From positions 310,001-374,000 of the forward strand of contig NZ_CANMPM010000001.1 in the NCBI RefSeq assembly GCF_947499845.1: a stretch of 64,000 nt of DNA. The letters are read 5' to 3'. A program made the position numbers and the translations under genes. The DNA is from an uncultured Pseudokineococcus sp. GTDB taxonomy: Bacteria > Actinomycetota > Actinomycetes > Actinomycetales > Quadrisphaeraceae. The notes beneath the pieces were generated by a model. It was not told where the DNA came from and ran no database searches. It worked only from the letters and a program-made list of their open reading frames with translations. Each line of letters begins with the position of its first letter. Position 1 is the stretch's first letter. This document shows positions 1 to 9,718 of the stretch, piece after piece.

Positions 1-719
1 ACCCGTCGACCAAGAAGCAGTCCGCGCTGGTGACGACGGCGTCGGTCTCGGCGAACAACGCCATCAAGACCCCGCAGTTCTGGCTGCTGTGGGTCCTGCT
101 CTTCTGCAACGTCACCGCGGGCATCGGCATCCTCGAGCAGGCCGCCCCGATGATCCAGGACTTCTTCCGCGACGGCAGCACCACCGCGATCTCCGCGGTC
201 GCCGCCGGCGGCTTCGTCGGGCTGCTCTCCCTGGGCAACATGGCCGGCCGCTTCGTCTGGTCCTCGACGTCCGACGTCATCGGCCGCAAGCGGATCTACA
301 TGGTGTACCTCGGCGTCGGCGCCGTCCTCTACGTCCTGCTGGCCCTCGTCGGGCAGACGGCGACGGCGCTCTTCGTCCTGCTGGCGCTCGTCATCATCTC
401 CTTCTACGGCGGCGGCTTCGCGACGATGCCGGCCTACCTGCGCGACCTCTTCGGCACCTACGAGGTCGGCGCCATCCACGGCCGCGTGCTCACCGCGTGG
501 TCGGCGGCCGGCGTGGCCGGGCCGCTCATCGTCAACGGCTTCCTCGACGCCCAGGGCACGCCGGGCGAACTCGTGGCCGCGGACTACCGGCCCGCGCTGC
601 TGACGATGGTCGTGCTGCTCGTCATCGGCTTCGTGGCCAACCTCCTCATCAAGCCCGTGGCCGAGCGCTTCCACGAGCCGTCCGACCAGGCGGCGCCCGC
701 GCCGGCCGCCGCCCGCTGA
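1..719 (+). CDS. MFS transporter, oxalate/formate-antiporter-like, C-terminal part (5' truncated)
   Basis: Carboxy-terminal half of a major facilitator superfamily permease. The frame is open from base 3 with no stop, so the gene begins before the window; a GTG at 30 is only an internal codon. About six hydrophobic helices are visible. The inter-helix loop near bases 240-295 reads RFVWSSTSDVIGRKR, the family's D-x-x-G-R-K type loop. The GGGFATMPAYLRDLFG stretch near 410-455 is typical of OFA-group transporters. A 55-residue partner gene follows 25 bases later, an arrangement usual for this group. The substrate (oxalate, formate or another small organic anion) cannot be told from this half. 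Confidence 0.85.
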   Translation, partial: PSTKKQSALVTTASVSANNAIKTPQFWLLWVLLFCNVTAGIGILEQAAPMIQDFFRDGSTTAISAVAAGGFVGLLSLGNMAGRFVWSSTSDVIGRKRIYMVYLGVGAVLYVLLALVGQTATALFVLLALVIISFYGGGFATMPAYLRDLFGTYEVGAIHGRVLTAWSAAGVAGPLIVNGFLDAQGTPGELVAADYRPALLTMVVLLVIGFVANLLIKPVAERFHEPSDQAAPAPAAAR

Positions 720-744
720 CCCAGACCGCCACCAGGAGACCGCC

Positions 745-912
745 ATGTCCAGCACCGCCGCCGAGCCGGAGCGCGAGAGCGCCGGCCGCAACGACCCGTC
801 CGCGGGCGTCCAGAAGGTCCTGCTCGGGGTCGGGTGGACGCTCGTCGGCGTCCCGCTCGTCTACGGGCTCGTCCAGACCCTGCGCCGCGTGGTGACGCTC
901 TTCACCGGCTGA
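745..912 (+). CDS. small single-helix partner of the MFS transporter
   Basis: A 55-residue protein starting at ATG 745 behind an AGGAG ribosome site (734-738). It has a charged, proline-containing amino-terminal tail of about 20 residues. One membrane helix follows (VLLGVGWTLVGVPLVYGLVQ), then a short basic end. Small proteins of this size and shape sit directly after OFA-type MFS genes in many actinobacteria and are annotated as a small subunit; their biochemical role is not settled. The position right behind the transporter, and a terminator right after this gene, indicate that the two form the end of one transcript. Confidence 0.75.
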   Translation: MSSTAAEPERESAGRNDPSAGVQKVLLGVGWTLVGVPLVYGLVQTLRRVVTLFTG

Positions 913-928
913 GCGCCGCACCTCCCGC

Positions 929-964
929 GACGGCGGGTCGCCCCTGCGGGGGCGGCCCGCCGTC
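929..964 (+). terminator. hairpin terminator after the MFS pair
   Basis: Inverted repeat with 16-base arms (929-944 and 949-964) that pair fully apart from one G-U, around a TGCG loop. It begins 16 bases after the small-subunit stop. No T-run follows, as is common in GC-rich actinobacteria. Confidence 0.75.
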
Positions 965-1130
965 GTCGTGCCCGCCCTCGTCCACCAGCCGCTGTCGTCC
1001 ACCGGCCGCGGTCGTGCCCCGCCGTCGTCGGGCGGGGGCGAGGGGGCGAGGGGACGAGCCGGGCGAGCCGGACGGGGCCCCGGGGCCGCGGCCGGCCGCC
1101 GCCGCGTCGGGCGGGCCGGCGCAGCGCCGA

Positions 1131-1136
1131 TAGGGT
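1131..1136 (+). promoter_or_regulatory. -10 element for sucCD
   Basis: TAGGGT matches the actinobacterial housekeeping -10 consensus TAnnnT and lies about 50 bases before the sucC start. The resulting leader carries a GAGGTGAGGA ribosome site. No convincing -35 element is seen. Confidence 0.5.
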
Positions 1137-1188
1137 CGCCCGCGGTGCCGCCGACCGGCGGCGGCAGACCCCGAGGTGAGGATCGCTG

Positions 1189-2355
1189 GTGGACCTCTTC
1201 GAGTACCAGGCCCGGGACGTCTTCGAGCGGCACGGCGTCCCCGTGCTGCGCGGGGTCGTCGCGACGACGCCGCAGGAGGCGCGCGACGCGGCGGAGCAGC
1301 TGGGCGGCGGCGTGGTCGTCGTCAAGGCCCAGGTCAAGACGGGCGGCCGCGGCAAGGCCGGCGGCGTCAAGGTCGCGAAGGGCCCCGAGGAGGCGCAGGC
1401 GCACGCCGAGGCGATCCTCGGCATGGACATCAAGGGCCACGTCGTGCACCGCGTGATGGTCGCCGAGGGCGCCGCCATCGCCGAGGAGTACTACTTCTCC
1501 ATCCTCCTCGACCGCTCGGAGCGCCGGCTGCTGGCCATGGCGTCCGTCGAGGGCGGCGTCGAGATCGAGCAGCTCGCGGTCGAGCGCCCCGAGGCCCTCG
1601 CCCGGGTGCCCGTCGACGCCCGCACGGGCGTCGACCGCGCCAAGGCCGAGGAGATCGCGGACGCCGCCGGCTTCGGCGCCGACGTGCGCGAGCAGGTCGT
1701 CGAGGCCTTCCAGAAGCTGTGGGACGTCTACCGCGAGGAGGACGCCACGCTCGTCGAGGTGAACCCGCTCGTGCGCACCGAGGGCGGCGACGTCATCGCC
1801 CTCGACGGCAAGGTGACGCTCGACGAGAACGCCTCCTTCCGCCACGAGGACCACGCCGAGCTGGAGGACGCCGCGGCGGCCGACCCGCTCGAGGCGAAGG
1901 CCGCGGCCAAGGGCCTCAACTACGTCAAGCTCGACGGCGAGGTCGGCATCATCGGCAACGGCGCGGGCCTCGTCATGAGCACGCTCGACGTCGTCGCCTA
2001 CGCCGGCGAGGCGCACGGCGTGAAGCCGGCGAACTTCCTCGACATCGGCGGCGGCGCCTCGGCGCAGGTGATGGCCGACGGCCTCGACGTCATCCTCGGC
2101 GACGAGCAGGTGCGCAGCGTCTTCGTCAACGTCTTCGGCGGCATCACCGCCTGCGACGCCGTGGCGAACGGCATCGTGTCGGCGCTGGAGATCCTCGGCG
2201 ACTCCGCCACCAAGCCCCTCGTCGTGCGCCTCGACGGCAACAACGTCGTCGAGGGGCGGCGCATCCTCGACGAGGCGGCCCACCCGCTCGTGACCCTCGT
2301 CGACACCATGGACGGGGCCGCCGCGAAGGCGGCCGAGCTCGCGGCTGCGAAGTAA
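1189..2355 (+). CDS. sucC: succinyl-CoA synthetase, beta subunit
   Basis: ADP/GDP-forming succinate-CoA ligase beta subunit of the TCA cycle, which makes succinate and a nucleoside triphosphate from succinyl-CoA together with SucD. The 388 residues match the family length. The amino-terminal ATP-grasp domain has GGRGKAGG at residues 52-59 and VNPL near 189. The carboxy-terminal ligase domain has [19 protein letters not shown] and VRLDGNN. The GTG start at 1189 is set by [12 protein letters not shown], the normal family start, and by the GAGGTGAGGA ribosome site just upstream. sucD follows after 13 bases, so the two are co-transcribed. Confidence 0.97.
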   Translation: MDLFEYQARDVFERHGVPVLRGVVATTPQEARDAAEQLGGGVVVVKAQVKTGGRGKAGGVKVAKGPEEAQAHAEAILGMDIKGHVVHRVMVAEGAAIAEEYYFSILLDRSERRLLAMASVEGGVEIEQLAVERPEALARVPVDARTGVDRAKAEEIADAAGFGADVREQVVEAFQKLWDVYREEDATLVEVNPLVRTEGGDVIALDGKVTLDENASFRHEDHAELEDAAAADPLEAKAAAKGLNYVKLDGEVGIIGNGAGLVMSTLDVVAYAGEAHGVKPANFLDIGGGASAQVMADGLDVILGDEQVRSVFVNVFGGITACDAVANGIVSALEILGDSATKPLVVRLDGNNVVEGRRILDEAAHPLVTLVDTMDGAAAKAAELAAAK

Positions 2356-2368
2356 GGACGGCACTGAC

Positions 2369-3277
2369 ATGGCGATCTTCCTCGACGACAGCAGCAAGGT
2401 CCTCGTCCAGGGCATGACCGGCTCCGAGGGCACCAAGCACACGACGCGCATGCTCGCCTCGGGCACGCAGGTCGTCGGCGGCGTCAACCCCCGCAAGGCC
2501 GGCACGTCGCAGGACTTCACCTTCACGACGGCCGACGGCGAGGAGCGCACCGCCTCCGTGCCCGTCTTCGGCTCCGTGGCCGAGGCCATGGAGCAGACCG
2601 GGGCGAACACCTCGGTGCTCTTCGTGCCGCCCGCCTTCACGCGGGCCGCCGTGGTGGAGGCCGTGGACGCGGGCATCCCGCTGGCCATCGTCATCACCGA
2701 GGGCGTGCCGGTGAAGGACACGGCCGAGTTCTACGCCTACGCGGCCGAGAAGGGCACCACCCGCCTGGTCGGCCCGAACTGCCCGGGCGTCATCAGCCCC
2801 GGCAAGGCCAACGCCGGCATCATCCCGGCCGACATCACGGGCCCCGGACGCATCGGCCTGGTCTCGAAGTCGGGCACGCTGACGTACCAGATGATGTACG
2901 AGCTGCGGGACCTCGGCTTCTCCACCGCCGTGGGCATCGGCGGCGACCCGGTCATCGGGACGACGCACATCGACGCCCTCGCGGCCTTCGAGGCCGACCC
3001 CGAGACCGACGCCGTCGTCATGATCGGTGAGATCGGCGGGGACGCCGAGGAGCGCGCGGCCGCGTACATCCGCGACCACGTGACGAAGCCGGTCGTCGGC
3101 TACGTCGCCGGGTTCACCGCCCCGGAGGGCAAGACGATGGGCCACGCGGGCGCCATCGTGTCCGGCTCCGCCGGCACCGCCCAGGCGAAGAAGGAGGCCC
3201 TCGAGGCCGCCGGCGTCAAGGTGGGCAAGACCCCCTCGGAGACGGCGCGGCTGCTGCGCGAGGTGCTCCCCGCCTGA
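2369..3277 (+). CDS. sucD: succinyl-CoA synthetase, alpha subunit
   Basis: Alpha subunit of succinate-CoA ligase. It binds CoA and carries the histidine that is transiently phosphorylated. The 302 residues begin [21 protein letters not shown], a CoA-binding Rossmann start typical of the family. The phosphohistidine is in [14 protein letters not shown], at about residue 259. The PNCPGVI motif lies near residue 138. It is placed 13 bases behind sucC and followed by a strong terminator, so the transcript is probably just sucC-sucD. Confidence 0.97.
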   Translation: MAIFLDDSSKVLVQGMTGSEGTKHTTRMLASGTQVVGGVNPRKAGTSQDFTFTTADGEERTASVPVFGSVAEAMEQTGANTSVLFVPPAFTRAAVVEAVDAGIPLAIVITEGVPVKDTAEFYAYAAEKGTTRLVGPNCPGVISPGKANAGIIPADITGPGRIGLVSKSGTLTYQMMYELRDLGFSTAVGIGGDPVIGTTHIDALAAFEADPETDAVVMIGEIGGDAEERAAAYIRDHVTKPVVGYVAGFTAPEGKTMGHAGAIVSGSAGTAQAKKEALEAAGVKVGKTPSETARLLREVLPA

Positions 3278-3292
3278 GCGGCCCCGTCCCGG

Positions 3293-3329
3293 CGAGCGCC
3301 CGTCACCCCCGCGGGGTGGCGGGCGCTCG
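3293..3329 (+). terminator. hairpin terminator after sucCD
   Basis: Long inverted repeat: CGAGCGCCCG-T-CACCCC pairs with GGGGTG-G-CGGGCGCTCG across a 3-base loop. It starts 16 bases after the sucD stop. Confidence 0.75.
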
Positions 3330-3392
3330 TGCGTCCCGGTGCGGGCCGCGGCGGCGTGGCGCTCTCCGTCGCCCGGGCTCGCGTCGGGGACC

Positions 3393-5000
3393 ATGGCCGG
3401 GATGTCCACGCCGCGCCCGCCCCGACCTCCTGCCGCGCCGCCCGCCGACGACGCCGCGGCGCACCCGCGCGTCGAGGGCGAGCCGCTCGACGCGGTCTCG
3501 CCGGCGGAGGCGCCCCAGCAGGAGGTGCTCGAGGAGGAGGAGCTCGAGCAGGGGCTCGAGGGGGACGCGGTGGGGCCCGGTGCGCCCGGGGACACGCCCC
3601 CGTCGTCGGCGCGCGCGAGCGCCGACGTCGTCGTCCCGGCCGCGCCGGGCGGGGCGCTCCTGCGCTCGCCGATGCTCATCGGCCTGCTCGCGGGCGCCCA
3701 GGCGGTGCTCGGGTCGCTGCTCTGCGTCGTGGCCCCGGTCATGGCCGTCTGGCTCGTGGCGTCGCGGACGGGCGCCACGTGGGACGGCGCGCTGCGCGTC
3801 GCCGCCGACGGGTGGCTGCTCGCGCACGGCACCGCGCTCGCCGTCCCCGGCGGCAGCCTCGCGCTGTGGCCCCTGGGCCTCGCCCTGCTGCCCGTGGCGT
3901 GGTGCGTCTCCGCCGGCCGCCGGACCGCGGTGGCGCTCGAGGCCACGCACCCGGCGTCCCGGTCGGCCCGCTCGGGCCTGGACGGCGCGCTCGCCGTGGC
4001 GATGGCGGGCGTCGTCGCCTCCTACGTCGTGCTGACGACGGCCGTGGCCCTCGTCGCCGGCTCACCGGTCGTGCGGCCCGGTCCGGGGTCGGCCGCCCTC
4101 GGCGCGCTCGTCGTGGCGGGCGCGTCCGCGGGCGCCGCCATGGCGGCGGCCCGCCTGCGCCTGTCCGCCGCGGGCCCGCGCCGGCGCGCCGTCCCGGCCC
4201 CGCGCCTGCTGCCCGCGCTGGCGGACCTCCTGCGCGTCCCGCTCGCCGCCCGGCCGGTGGCCGCGGCCGGTGGCCGCGCCCTGGCCTGGTGCCTCGTCGG
4301 GGCGGGCGCCTGCCTCGTCGTGTCCCTGGCCGCGGGCGCCCCCCAGGTGCTCGACCTGCACCGCGCCCTCGACGCGGGGGTGGTCGGCGGTGCCGTGCTC
4401 GTGCTCGGCCAGCTCCTCCTGCTGCCGACGGCGCTCGTGTGGGCGCTGTCGTGGACGGCGGGCCCCGGCTTCGCCGTCGGCGCGGGCACGTCGGTGACCC
4501 CGGGGGGCACCGACCTCGGGCTGCTGCCGGCGCTGCCCCTCCTCGGCGGACTGCCGCAGCAGGGCACCGGCGGGGGGTGGCTGTGGGTGGTCGTCGTCCT
4601 GCCGGTGGCCGCGGGCGCCGTCGCCGCGGCGCGGCTGCGGCTGCTCGCGCCGCTGGCCGCCCCCCACCCCGCCCCCGCCGGGTCCGACGTCGACGGCGAC
4701 GGGGGCGAGGAGGACGCCGGCGCGGCGCGGCACCTGCGGCGCGAGCTGGCCCGGCGCGCCCTCCCCGCGCTGCTGCGCGCCGCGGGGACGGGCGCGGTCG
4801 CCGGGGCCAGCGCCGCCCTCCTCGCCGCCCTGTCGTCGGGCCCGGTGGGGCCGGGGGCCCTGGGGCGCGTGGGACCCGTCGCCTGGGAGACCGGGGGGGC
4901 CGTCGGGCTCCTCGTGGCCCTGGGCGCCGCCGCGGTGCTGCTCGTGCCGGCGGGCGTCGGCCCGCGGCGGGCGGGGCGGGCGCGCAGCGGCGAGGGCTGA
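3393..5000 (+). CDS. perM: DUF6350 / PerM-like polytopic membrane protein
   Basis: A protein of about 535 residues with a proline- and acid-rich cytoplasmic start (to about residue 90), then roughly nine hydrophobic helices and a charged loop near bases 4670-4740. Family: DUF6350. Its mycobacterial member PerM is a membrane protein linked to cell division and lies between sucD and purN, as this one does; the name rests mainly on that position and topology. Two start codons are close together, ATG 3393 and ATG 3402; the frame also runs further upstream, but that part is poor in start signals. There is no enzyme motif. I infer a role in envelope or division function from family knowledge only. 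Confidence 0.7.
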   Translation: MAGMSTPRPPRPPAAPPADDAAAHPRVEGEPLDAVSPAEAPQQEVLEEEELEQGLEGDAVGPGAPGDTPPSSARASADVVVPAAPGGALLRSPMLIGLLAGAQAVLGSLLCVVAPVMAVWLVASRTGATWDGALRVAADGWLLAHGTALAVPGGSLALWPLGLALLPVAWCVSAGRRTAVALEATHPASRSARSGLDGALAVAMAGVVASYVVLTTAVALVAGSPVVRPGPGSAALGALVVAGASAGAAMAAARLRLSAAGPRRRAVPAPRLLPALADLLRVPLAARPVAAAGGRALAWCLVGAGACLVVSLAAGAPQVLDLHRALDAGVVGGAVLVLGQLLLLPTALVWALSWTAGPGFAVGAGTSVTPGGTDLGLLPALPLLGGLPQQGTGGGWLWVVVVLPVAAGAVAAARLRLLAPLAAPHPAPAGSDVDGDGGEEDAGAARHLRRELARRALPALLRAAGTGAVAGASAALLAALSSGPVGPGALGRVGPVAWETGGAVGLLVALGAAAVLLVPAGVGPRRAGRARSGEG

Positions 5001-5067
5001 GGCCGAGGCCGCCCGGGGAGGCGGCGGGCGGGCCGCCGGCGCACCTGTGGGAGCCGGGAGCCGGCGC

Positions 5068-5580
5068 TCAGCCGCCGGACGTGAGGCCCCGCAGCCCCTC
5101 CGCCCAGCGGGTCAGGTCCTCGACGGACTGCTGCTGGCAGGCCGCCTGCGCCTGCTCCGTGACGGCGCCGGCGAGGCAGTCCCGCAGGCCGTCCTGGAGC
5201 GGCCACACGACCAGCGCGACCACCTGCGCCACGAGGACGAAGAGCGCCAGCACCAGCCCGCCCGCCAGCACCACGAGGGTTCCGCTGCGCCGGGCGCGCA
5301 CCGCGTCGGCGAGGGCGAGGCCGCCCGCGACGAGCGCGCCGGCCGTGAAGAGCAGGCCGACGCCCGACCACGGGAAGGGGAGGCGCTCGGCGAGCAGCGC
5401 CCCGAGGAGCAGCAGCGAGAAGAGGAGCGAGCGCCGCACCGCGTCGGCGGCCGGGCCCCGCTCCGGGGCGTCGCGCCGTCCACCGGGCTCGCCGGGCCCG
5501 CCCCGGCCGTCGGGGCCACCGGGGCCACCGGGGGAGCGGCGGGGCGGGGTGCTGCCGGGGGCGGCCACGGTGTCCTCCAT
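5068..5580 (-). CDS. small membrane protein of unknown function
   Basis: 170 residues: a glycine/proline/arginine-rich start (residues 1-45), three hydrophobic helices (about 50-68, 72-90 and 98-127), and a hydrophilic tail with two cysteines (residues 133 and 146) and three consecutive glutamines. It is convergent with the perM-like gene and divergent from purN, with only about 50 bases to the purN start. I do not recognise a named family. Codon use is like that of its neighbours and the frame is hydrophobic in the expected pattern, which supports a real gene. Confidence 0.6.
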   Translation of the reverse strand: MEDTVAAPGSTPPRRSPGGPGGPDGRGGPGEPGGRRDAPERGPAADAVRRSLLFSLLLLGALLAERLPFPWSGVGLLFTAGALVAGGLALADAVRARRSGTLVVLAGGLVLALFVLVAQVVALVVWPLQDGLRDCLAGAVTEQAQAACQQQSVEDLTRWAEGLRGLTSGG

Positions 5581-5617
5581 GGGCTCGTCGCGCTCCGGCG
5601 GTCGCCGGGCGTGCCGC

Positions 5618-5623
5618 TATGGT
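5618..5623 (+). promoter_or_regulatory. -10 element for a leaderless purN transcript
   Basis: TATGGT ends 8 bases before the GTG start at 5632, so transcription would begin at or next to the start codon. No ribosome site is present between them. Confidence 0.6.
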
Positions 5624-5631
5624 CTCCGACC

Positions 5632-6345
5632 GTGACGGCAGGCGGCACCGCGGCACCCGGGGAGCCGTCGGCGCCCGACCCCGCAGGAGGTCGTCCCGGG
5701 GGGCCCCCGGCGCGCCGGGGCGGGTCGGCCCGCCGGTCCCGCGTCGTCGTCCTCGTCTCGGGGGCGGGCACGAACCTCGGGGCCCTGCTCGAGGCCTCCG
5801 GCCGGCCCGGCTGGGGCGCCGAGGTCGTCGGCGTGGTCGCGGACCGCGCGGACGCGCCGGCGCTGCACCGGGCCCGCGCGGCCGGGCTGCCCGCCGAGGT
5901 CGTCGCCCTGCGCGACCACCCCGACCGCGCCGCCTGGGACGTCGCGCTGACCCGCGCGGTCACGGCGCTCGAGCCCGACCTCGTCGTGCTCGCCGGCTTC
6001 ATGAAGCTCGTCGGGCCCGCCTTCCTCGCCCGCCTCGGCGGGCGCGTCGTCAACACCCACCCGGCGCTGTCGCCGTCCTTCCCCGGCACCCGCGCCCCCG
6101 CGGACGCGCTCGCCTACGGCGTCAAGGTCACCGGCGCCACCGTGCTGCTCGTCGACGAGGGCGTCGACACCGGTGCGGTGCTCGCCCAGGTGGCGGTCCC
6201 CGTGCTGGAGGACGACGACGTCGCGACCCTCCACGAGCGCATCAAGGCCGCCGAGCGGCCCCTGCTCGTCGACGTCGTCGGGCGCATGGCCCGCGGCGGC
6301 TGGACCACCTCGCCCGACGACCCCCGGAAGGTGCACCTCCCGTGA
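5632..6345 (+). CDS. purN: phosphoribosylglycinamide formyltransferase 1
   Basis: Third step of purine synthesis: it transfers a formyl group from 10-formyl-THF to GAR. 237 residues, about 35 longer than the usual enzyme because of a disordered proline/glycine-rich start. The core opens with [17 protein letters not shown]. The formyltransferase triad is visible in [14 protein letters not shown] (Asn and His) and in [14 protein letters not shown] (Asp). The start at GTG 5632 is chosen because a TATGGT -10 lies 8 bases upstream. The stop overlaps the purH start by four bases (GTGA), so the two are translationally coupled. Confidence 0.95.
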   Translation: MTAGGTAAPGEPSAPDPAGGRPGGPPARRGGSARRSRVVVLVSGAGTNLGALLEASGRPGWGAEVVGVVADRADAPALHRARAAGLPAEVVALRDHPDRAAWDVALTRAVTALEPDLVVLAGFMKLVGPAFLARLGGRVVNTHPALSPSFPGTRAPADALAYGVKVTGATVLLVDEGVDTGAVLAQVAVPVLEDDDVATLHERIKAAERPLLVDVVGRMARGGWTTSPDDPRKVHLP

Positions 6346-8045
6346 GCTCCCCGACCACCGCCGACGCCTCGCCGTCCGCCGCCCCCACCAGCACCGAGGC
6401 CGGCGGCCGGCGGCCGCTGCGCCGGGCCCTCGTCTCCGTCTGGGACAAGACGGGCCTGGAGGACCTGGCCCGGGGGCTGCACGACGCGGGCGTGGCCCTC
6501 GTCTCGACCGGCTCGACGGCGTCCCGCATCGCGGCCGCGGGCGTCCCCGTGACGGCGGTGGAGGACCTCACGGGCTTCCCCGAGTGCCTCGACGGCCGGG
6601 TCAAGACCCTGCACCCCCGCGTGCACGCCGGGATCCTCGCCGACCGCCGGCGGCCGGAGCACGAGGCCCAGCTCGCCGACCTCGGCGTCGAGCCCTTCGA
6701 CCTCGTGGTCGTGAACCTGTACCCCTTCGAGCGGACGGTCGCGAGCGGCGCCGGCGTGGACGAGTGCGTCGAGCAGATCGACATCGGCGGCCCCTCGATG
6801 GTCCGGGCCGCCGCGAAGAACCACCCGAGCGTGGCCGTCGTCACGAGCCCGGACGCCTACGACGAGGTCCTCGCGGCCGCCGCCGGCGGGGGCTTCGACC
6901 TGGCGGCCCGCGCGCGGCTGGCCGCGCGTGCCTTCGCGGCCACCGCCGCCTACGACGACGCCGTCGCCGCGTGGACGCGCGACGTGCTCGTGCCGTCGAC
7001 GACGGGGGAGGCGCCGACGGCCGAGGGCGGCCCCGCGGGGGCGGCCGGCGACGGCAGCGGTGACGTGAACGAGCAGGGCGCTCCGCCCGAGCGGCTCGAG
7101 CTCTCCTACGCGCGGACGGCGTCCCTGCGGTACGGGGAGAACCCGCACCAGCGTGCGGCGCTGTACCGCCCCGTGGCGGCCGCGGGGTCCGCGGCGGCGG
7201 CCGGGCTCGCCGGGGCCGAGCAGCTGCACGGCAAGGAGATGAGCTTCAACAACTGGACGGACGCCGACGCCGCCTGGCGGGCCGCCCACGACCACGACGA
7301 GCCGTGCGTGGCGATCATCAAGCACGCCAACCCCTGCGGCATCGCCGTGGCCGCCGACGTGGCGACGGCGCACCGCGCGGCGCACGCCTGCGACCCCGTG
7401 TCGGCGTTCGGCGGCGTCATCGCCGTCAACCGGCCGGTCACCGCGGCCATGGCCGAGCAGGTCGCCGAGGTCTTCACCGAGGTCGTCGTCGCCCCGGCGT
7501 TCGACGCCGACGCCCTCGAGGTGCTCACCCGCAAGAAGAACGTGCGGCTCCTGCGCGCCGACGCCCCCGCGGGCGGCGACCGGCTGGAGGTCAAGCCCGT
7601 CGACGGCGGTCTCCTGGTCCAGACCGCCGACCGGCTCCAGGCGCCCGGCGACGACCCGGGCGGGTGGACGCTGGCGGCCGGGGCGCCCGTGGGGCCCGAC
7701 GTGCTCGCCGACCTGGCCTTCGCCTGGCGCGCGGTGCGCGCCGTGCGCTCCAACGCCATCCTCCTGGCGTCCGGGCGCGCCACCACGGGCGTCGGCATGG
7801 GTCAGGTCAACCGCGTCGACTCGGCGCGGCTCGCCGTCGCGCGCGCCGGCGAGCGCGCCGCCGGGTCGGTGGCCGCCTCCGACGCCTTCTTCCCCTTCGC
7901 CGACGGCCTGCAGGTGCTCCTGTCGGCCGGCGTGCGCGCCGTCGTCCAGCCGGGCGGGTCCGTGCGGGACGAGGAGGTCGTGGCCGCGGCGCAGGCCGCC
8001 GGGGCGGCGCTGTACCTCACCGGCGCCCGCCACTTCACGCACTGA
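6342..8045 (+). CDS. purH: bifunctional AICAR formyltransferase / IMP cyclohydrolase
   Basis: Last two steps of IMP synthesis; the first uses 10-formyl-THF. 567 residues. The amino-terminal cyclohydrolase (MGS-like) domain has [38 protein letters not shown] and [11 protein letters not shown]. The formyltransferase domain has [16 protein letters not shown], the catalytic IIKHANPCG and [11 protein letters not shown] low-complexity insert of about 30 residues lies near bases 6990-7090, between the two domains. The GTG start overlaps the purN stop. Its substrate AICAR (ZMP) is the precursor of the ligand sensed by the riboswitch at 14800. Confidence 0.96.
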   Translation: MSSPTTADASPSAAPTSTEAGGRRPLRRALVSVWDKTGLEDLARGLHDAGVALVSTGSTASRIAAAGVPVTAVEDLTGFPECLDGRVKTLHPRVHAGILADRRRPEHEAQLADLGVEPFDLVVVNLYPFERTVASGAGVDECVEQIDIGGPSMVRAAAKNHPSVAVVTSPDAYDEVLAAAAGGGFDLAARARLAARAFAATAAYDDAVAAWTRDVLVPSTTGEAPTAEGGPAGAAGDGSGDVNEQGAPPERLELSYARTASLRYGENPHQRAALYRPVAAAGSAAAAGLAGAEQLHGKEMSFNNWTDADAAWRAAHDHDEPCVAIIKHANPCGIAVAADVATAHRAAHACDPVSAFGGVIAVNRPVTAAMAEQVAEVFTEVVVAPAFDADALEVLTRKKNVRLLRADAPAGGDRLEVKPVDGGLLVQTADRLQAPGDDPGGWTLAAGAPVGPDVLADLAFAWRAVRAVRSNAILLASGRATTGVGMGQVNRVDSARLAVARAGERAAGSVAASDAFFPFADGLQVLLSAGVRAVVQPGGSVRDEEVVAAAQAAGAALYLTGARHFTH

Positions 8046-8050
8046 GCCCC

Positions 8051-8413
8051 GTGCCGGAGGAGGGGCCCCCGGACGGGGCCGAGGGCGCGGTGCCCGACGT
8101 CCCCGAGGTCCGGGGACGGGCGTCGGAGGTCGACACGACGGCGGGGCGGCGGGGGAGCGCCGTGCTCCTGGCGGTGGCGGCGCTCGTCGCGGGCGCCCTG
8201 GTCGCCGGCGTGGTCCTCGGCTTCCGGGCCACGGGACTCGTCCTCGGCGCGGGCCTCGTCGTCGTCGCGGTGGTGCGCCTGACGGGGTCCACCCGCGCCG
8301 CGGGGCCGCTGGCGGTGCGCTCGCGGGCGGTGGACGCCGCCGTCGTCCTCGTGCTGGCGGCCGCCCTCGTCGTGCTCTCGCTGCTGACGCCCGGCGGGGA
8401 GCCCCGCGTCTGA
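8051..8413 (+). CDS. DUF3017 membrane protein
   Basis: 120 residues with an acidic 35-residue start and three hydrophobic stretches (about residues 37-58, 61-76 and 93-113). The middle contains VRLTGSTRAAGPLAVRSR, recognisable as the DUF3017 family, which sits next to purH in other actinobacteria. The GTG start at 8051 is five bases after the purH stop, so it is the third gene of the purN-purH operon. Its function is unknown; co-location with purine genes is the only clue. Confidence 0.75.
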   Translation: MPEEGPPDGAEGAVPDVPEVRGRASEVDTTAGRRGSAVLLAVAALVAGALVAGVVLGFRATGLVLGAGLVVVAVVRLTGSTRAAGPLAVRSRAVDAAVVLVLAAALVVLSLLTPGGEPRV

Positions 8414-8466
8414 CCCCGCGTCCGACCCCGCATCCGACCGGGGGGCCGTCCGGACCCGCGGACGAC

Positions 8467-8508
8467 GACGGCCCGCGACCGACCCCTGCGGGTCGGTCGC
8501 GGGCCGTC
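8467..8508. terminator. bidirectional hairpin between DUF3017 and mdh
   Basis: Perfect 19-bp stem (8467-8485 with 8490-8508) around a CTGC loop, placed between two convergent genes. Confidence 0.85.
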
Positions 8509-8522
8509 GCGGTCGCGGTGGG

Positions 8523-9536
8523 TCAGCCGAGCAGGCCCATGCCCGCCACGGCGTCGCGCTCCTCGCCGAGCTCGGCGACGGAGGCGTCGATGCGCGAGCG
8601 CGAGAAGTCGTCGACGTCGAGCCCCTGGACGATCTCGTAGGAGCCGTCGCGCGTCGTCACGGGGAAGCTCGACACGAGGCCCTCGGGCACGCCGTAGGAG
8701 CCGTCGGAGCGCACCGCCATGGACGTCCAGCCGCCCTCCGGGGTGCCCGTGAGCCAGGTGCGGACGTGGTCGATGGCGGCGTTGGCCGCGGACGCCGCGG
8801 AGGAGGAGCCCCGCGCCTCGATGATGGCCGCGCCGCGCTTCTGCACGGTGGGGATGAAGTCGGACTCGACCCACGGCTGGTCGACGACCTCGAGCGCCGG
8901 GCGGCCGCCCACGACCGCGTGCGTGAGGTCGGGGTACTGCGTCGCCGAGTGGTTGCCCCAGATGGCGACGCGCTCGACGTCGGCCACCGGCGCGCCGGCC
9001 TTCTTCGCGAGCTGGGCGACGGCGCGGTTGTGGTCCAGGCGCGTCATCGCGGAGAAGCGCTCGGCGGGCACGCCCGCGGCGTTGTTCATGGCGATGAGGC
9101 AGTTGGTGTTGGCGGGGTTGCCGACGACGAGGACGCGCAGGTCGTCGGCCGCGGACTGCGCCAGCGCCCGGCCCTGGCCGGTGAAGATGGCGCCGTTGGC
9201 CTCGAGGAGGTCACCGCGCTCCATGCCCTTGGTGCGGGGGCGGGACCCGACGAGCATCGCGACGCTGGCGCCGTCGAAGGCCGTGGCGGCGTCGTCGGAG
9301 ATGTCCACCGACTGCAGCAGCGGGAAGGCGCAGTCGTCGAGCTCCATGGCCACGCCCTCGGCCGCGCCCAGCGCCGGGGTGATCTCGAGGACGCGCAGGC
9401 GCACGGGCACGTCCGGCCCCAGCAGTGCCCCGCTCGCGATGCGGAAGAGCAGGCTGTAGCAGATCTGCCCCGCGCCGCCGGTGACGGCGACGGTGACGGG
9501 ACGGCGGCTGCCGGTCTCGGCGGTGCTGGAGGTCAC
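8523..9536 (-). CDS. mdh: malate dehydrogenase
   Basis: NAD-dependent malate dehydrogenase of the TCA cycle. 337 residues, including a short extra amino-terminal tail. The Rossmann start is [21 protein letters not shown], the form seen in the cytosolic-type MDHs of actinobacteria. Further motifs are [13 protein letters not shown], the substrate-binding TRLDHNRA and the catalytic histidine in [12 protein letters not shown]. The ATG start is preceded by an AAGGAG ribosome site. A TAGCGT -10 on the minus strand at 9605-9600 would give a leader of about 60 bases. It is divergent from icd. Confidence 0.96.
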   Translation of the reverse strand: MTSSTAETGSRRPVTVAVTGGAGQICYSLLFRIASGALLGPDVPVRLRVLEITPALGAAEGVAMELDDCAFPLLQSVDISDDAATAFDGASVAMLVGSRPRTKGMERGDLLEANGAIFTGQGRALAQSAADDLRVLVVGNPANTNCLIAMNNAAGVPAERFSAMTRLDHNRAVAQLAKKAGAPVADVERVAIWGNHSATQYPDLTHAVVGGRPALEVVDQPWVESDFIPTVQKRGAAIIEARGSSSAASAANAAIDHVRTWLTGTPEGGWTSMAVRSDGSYGVPEGLVSSFPVTTRDGSYEIVQGLDVDDFSRSRIDASVAELGEERDAVAGMGLLG

Positions 9537-9599
9537 GCTGCGCTCCTTCGAGGGTCTGCGGGGGTCCTGCGGGGGACGGGGGCGTCCCCGGGCACCGCG

Positions 9600-9605
9600 A
9601 CGCTA
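9600..9605 (-). promoter_or_regulatory. -10 element for mdh
   Basis: TAGCGT read on the minus strand, 64 bases before the mdh start, in the divergent mdh-icd gap. Confidence 0.45.
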
Positions 9606-9668
9606 TCGGCACCGGGGTCGCGGCGCGGGGCGGGCGGCCGGCGGGGGCGCCGCGACCGCGCCGACCGG

Positions 9669-9674
9669 TAGTTT
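9669..9674 (+). promoter_or_regulatory. candidate -10 element for icd
   Basis: TAGTTT 44 bases before the icd ATG. The leader holds a GAGGAGAG ribosome site at about 9702. No clear -35 is seen. Confidence 0.4.
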
Positions 9675-9718
9675 GACGTCGAGACACCCACCGCTCGCGA
9701 CGAGGAGAGTGCTACCGC

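Noticed and set aside
649-2721. Minus-strand open frame of 690 codons over the sucC region
   Set aside because: Antisense shadow of sucC and sucD. Such frames are common at this GC content; the translation is low-complexity and there is no start signal.
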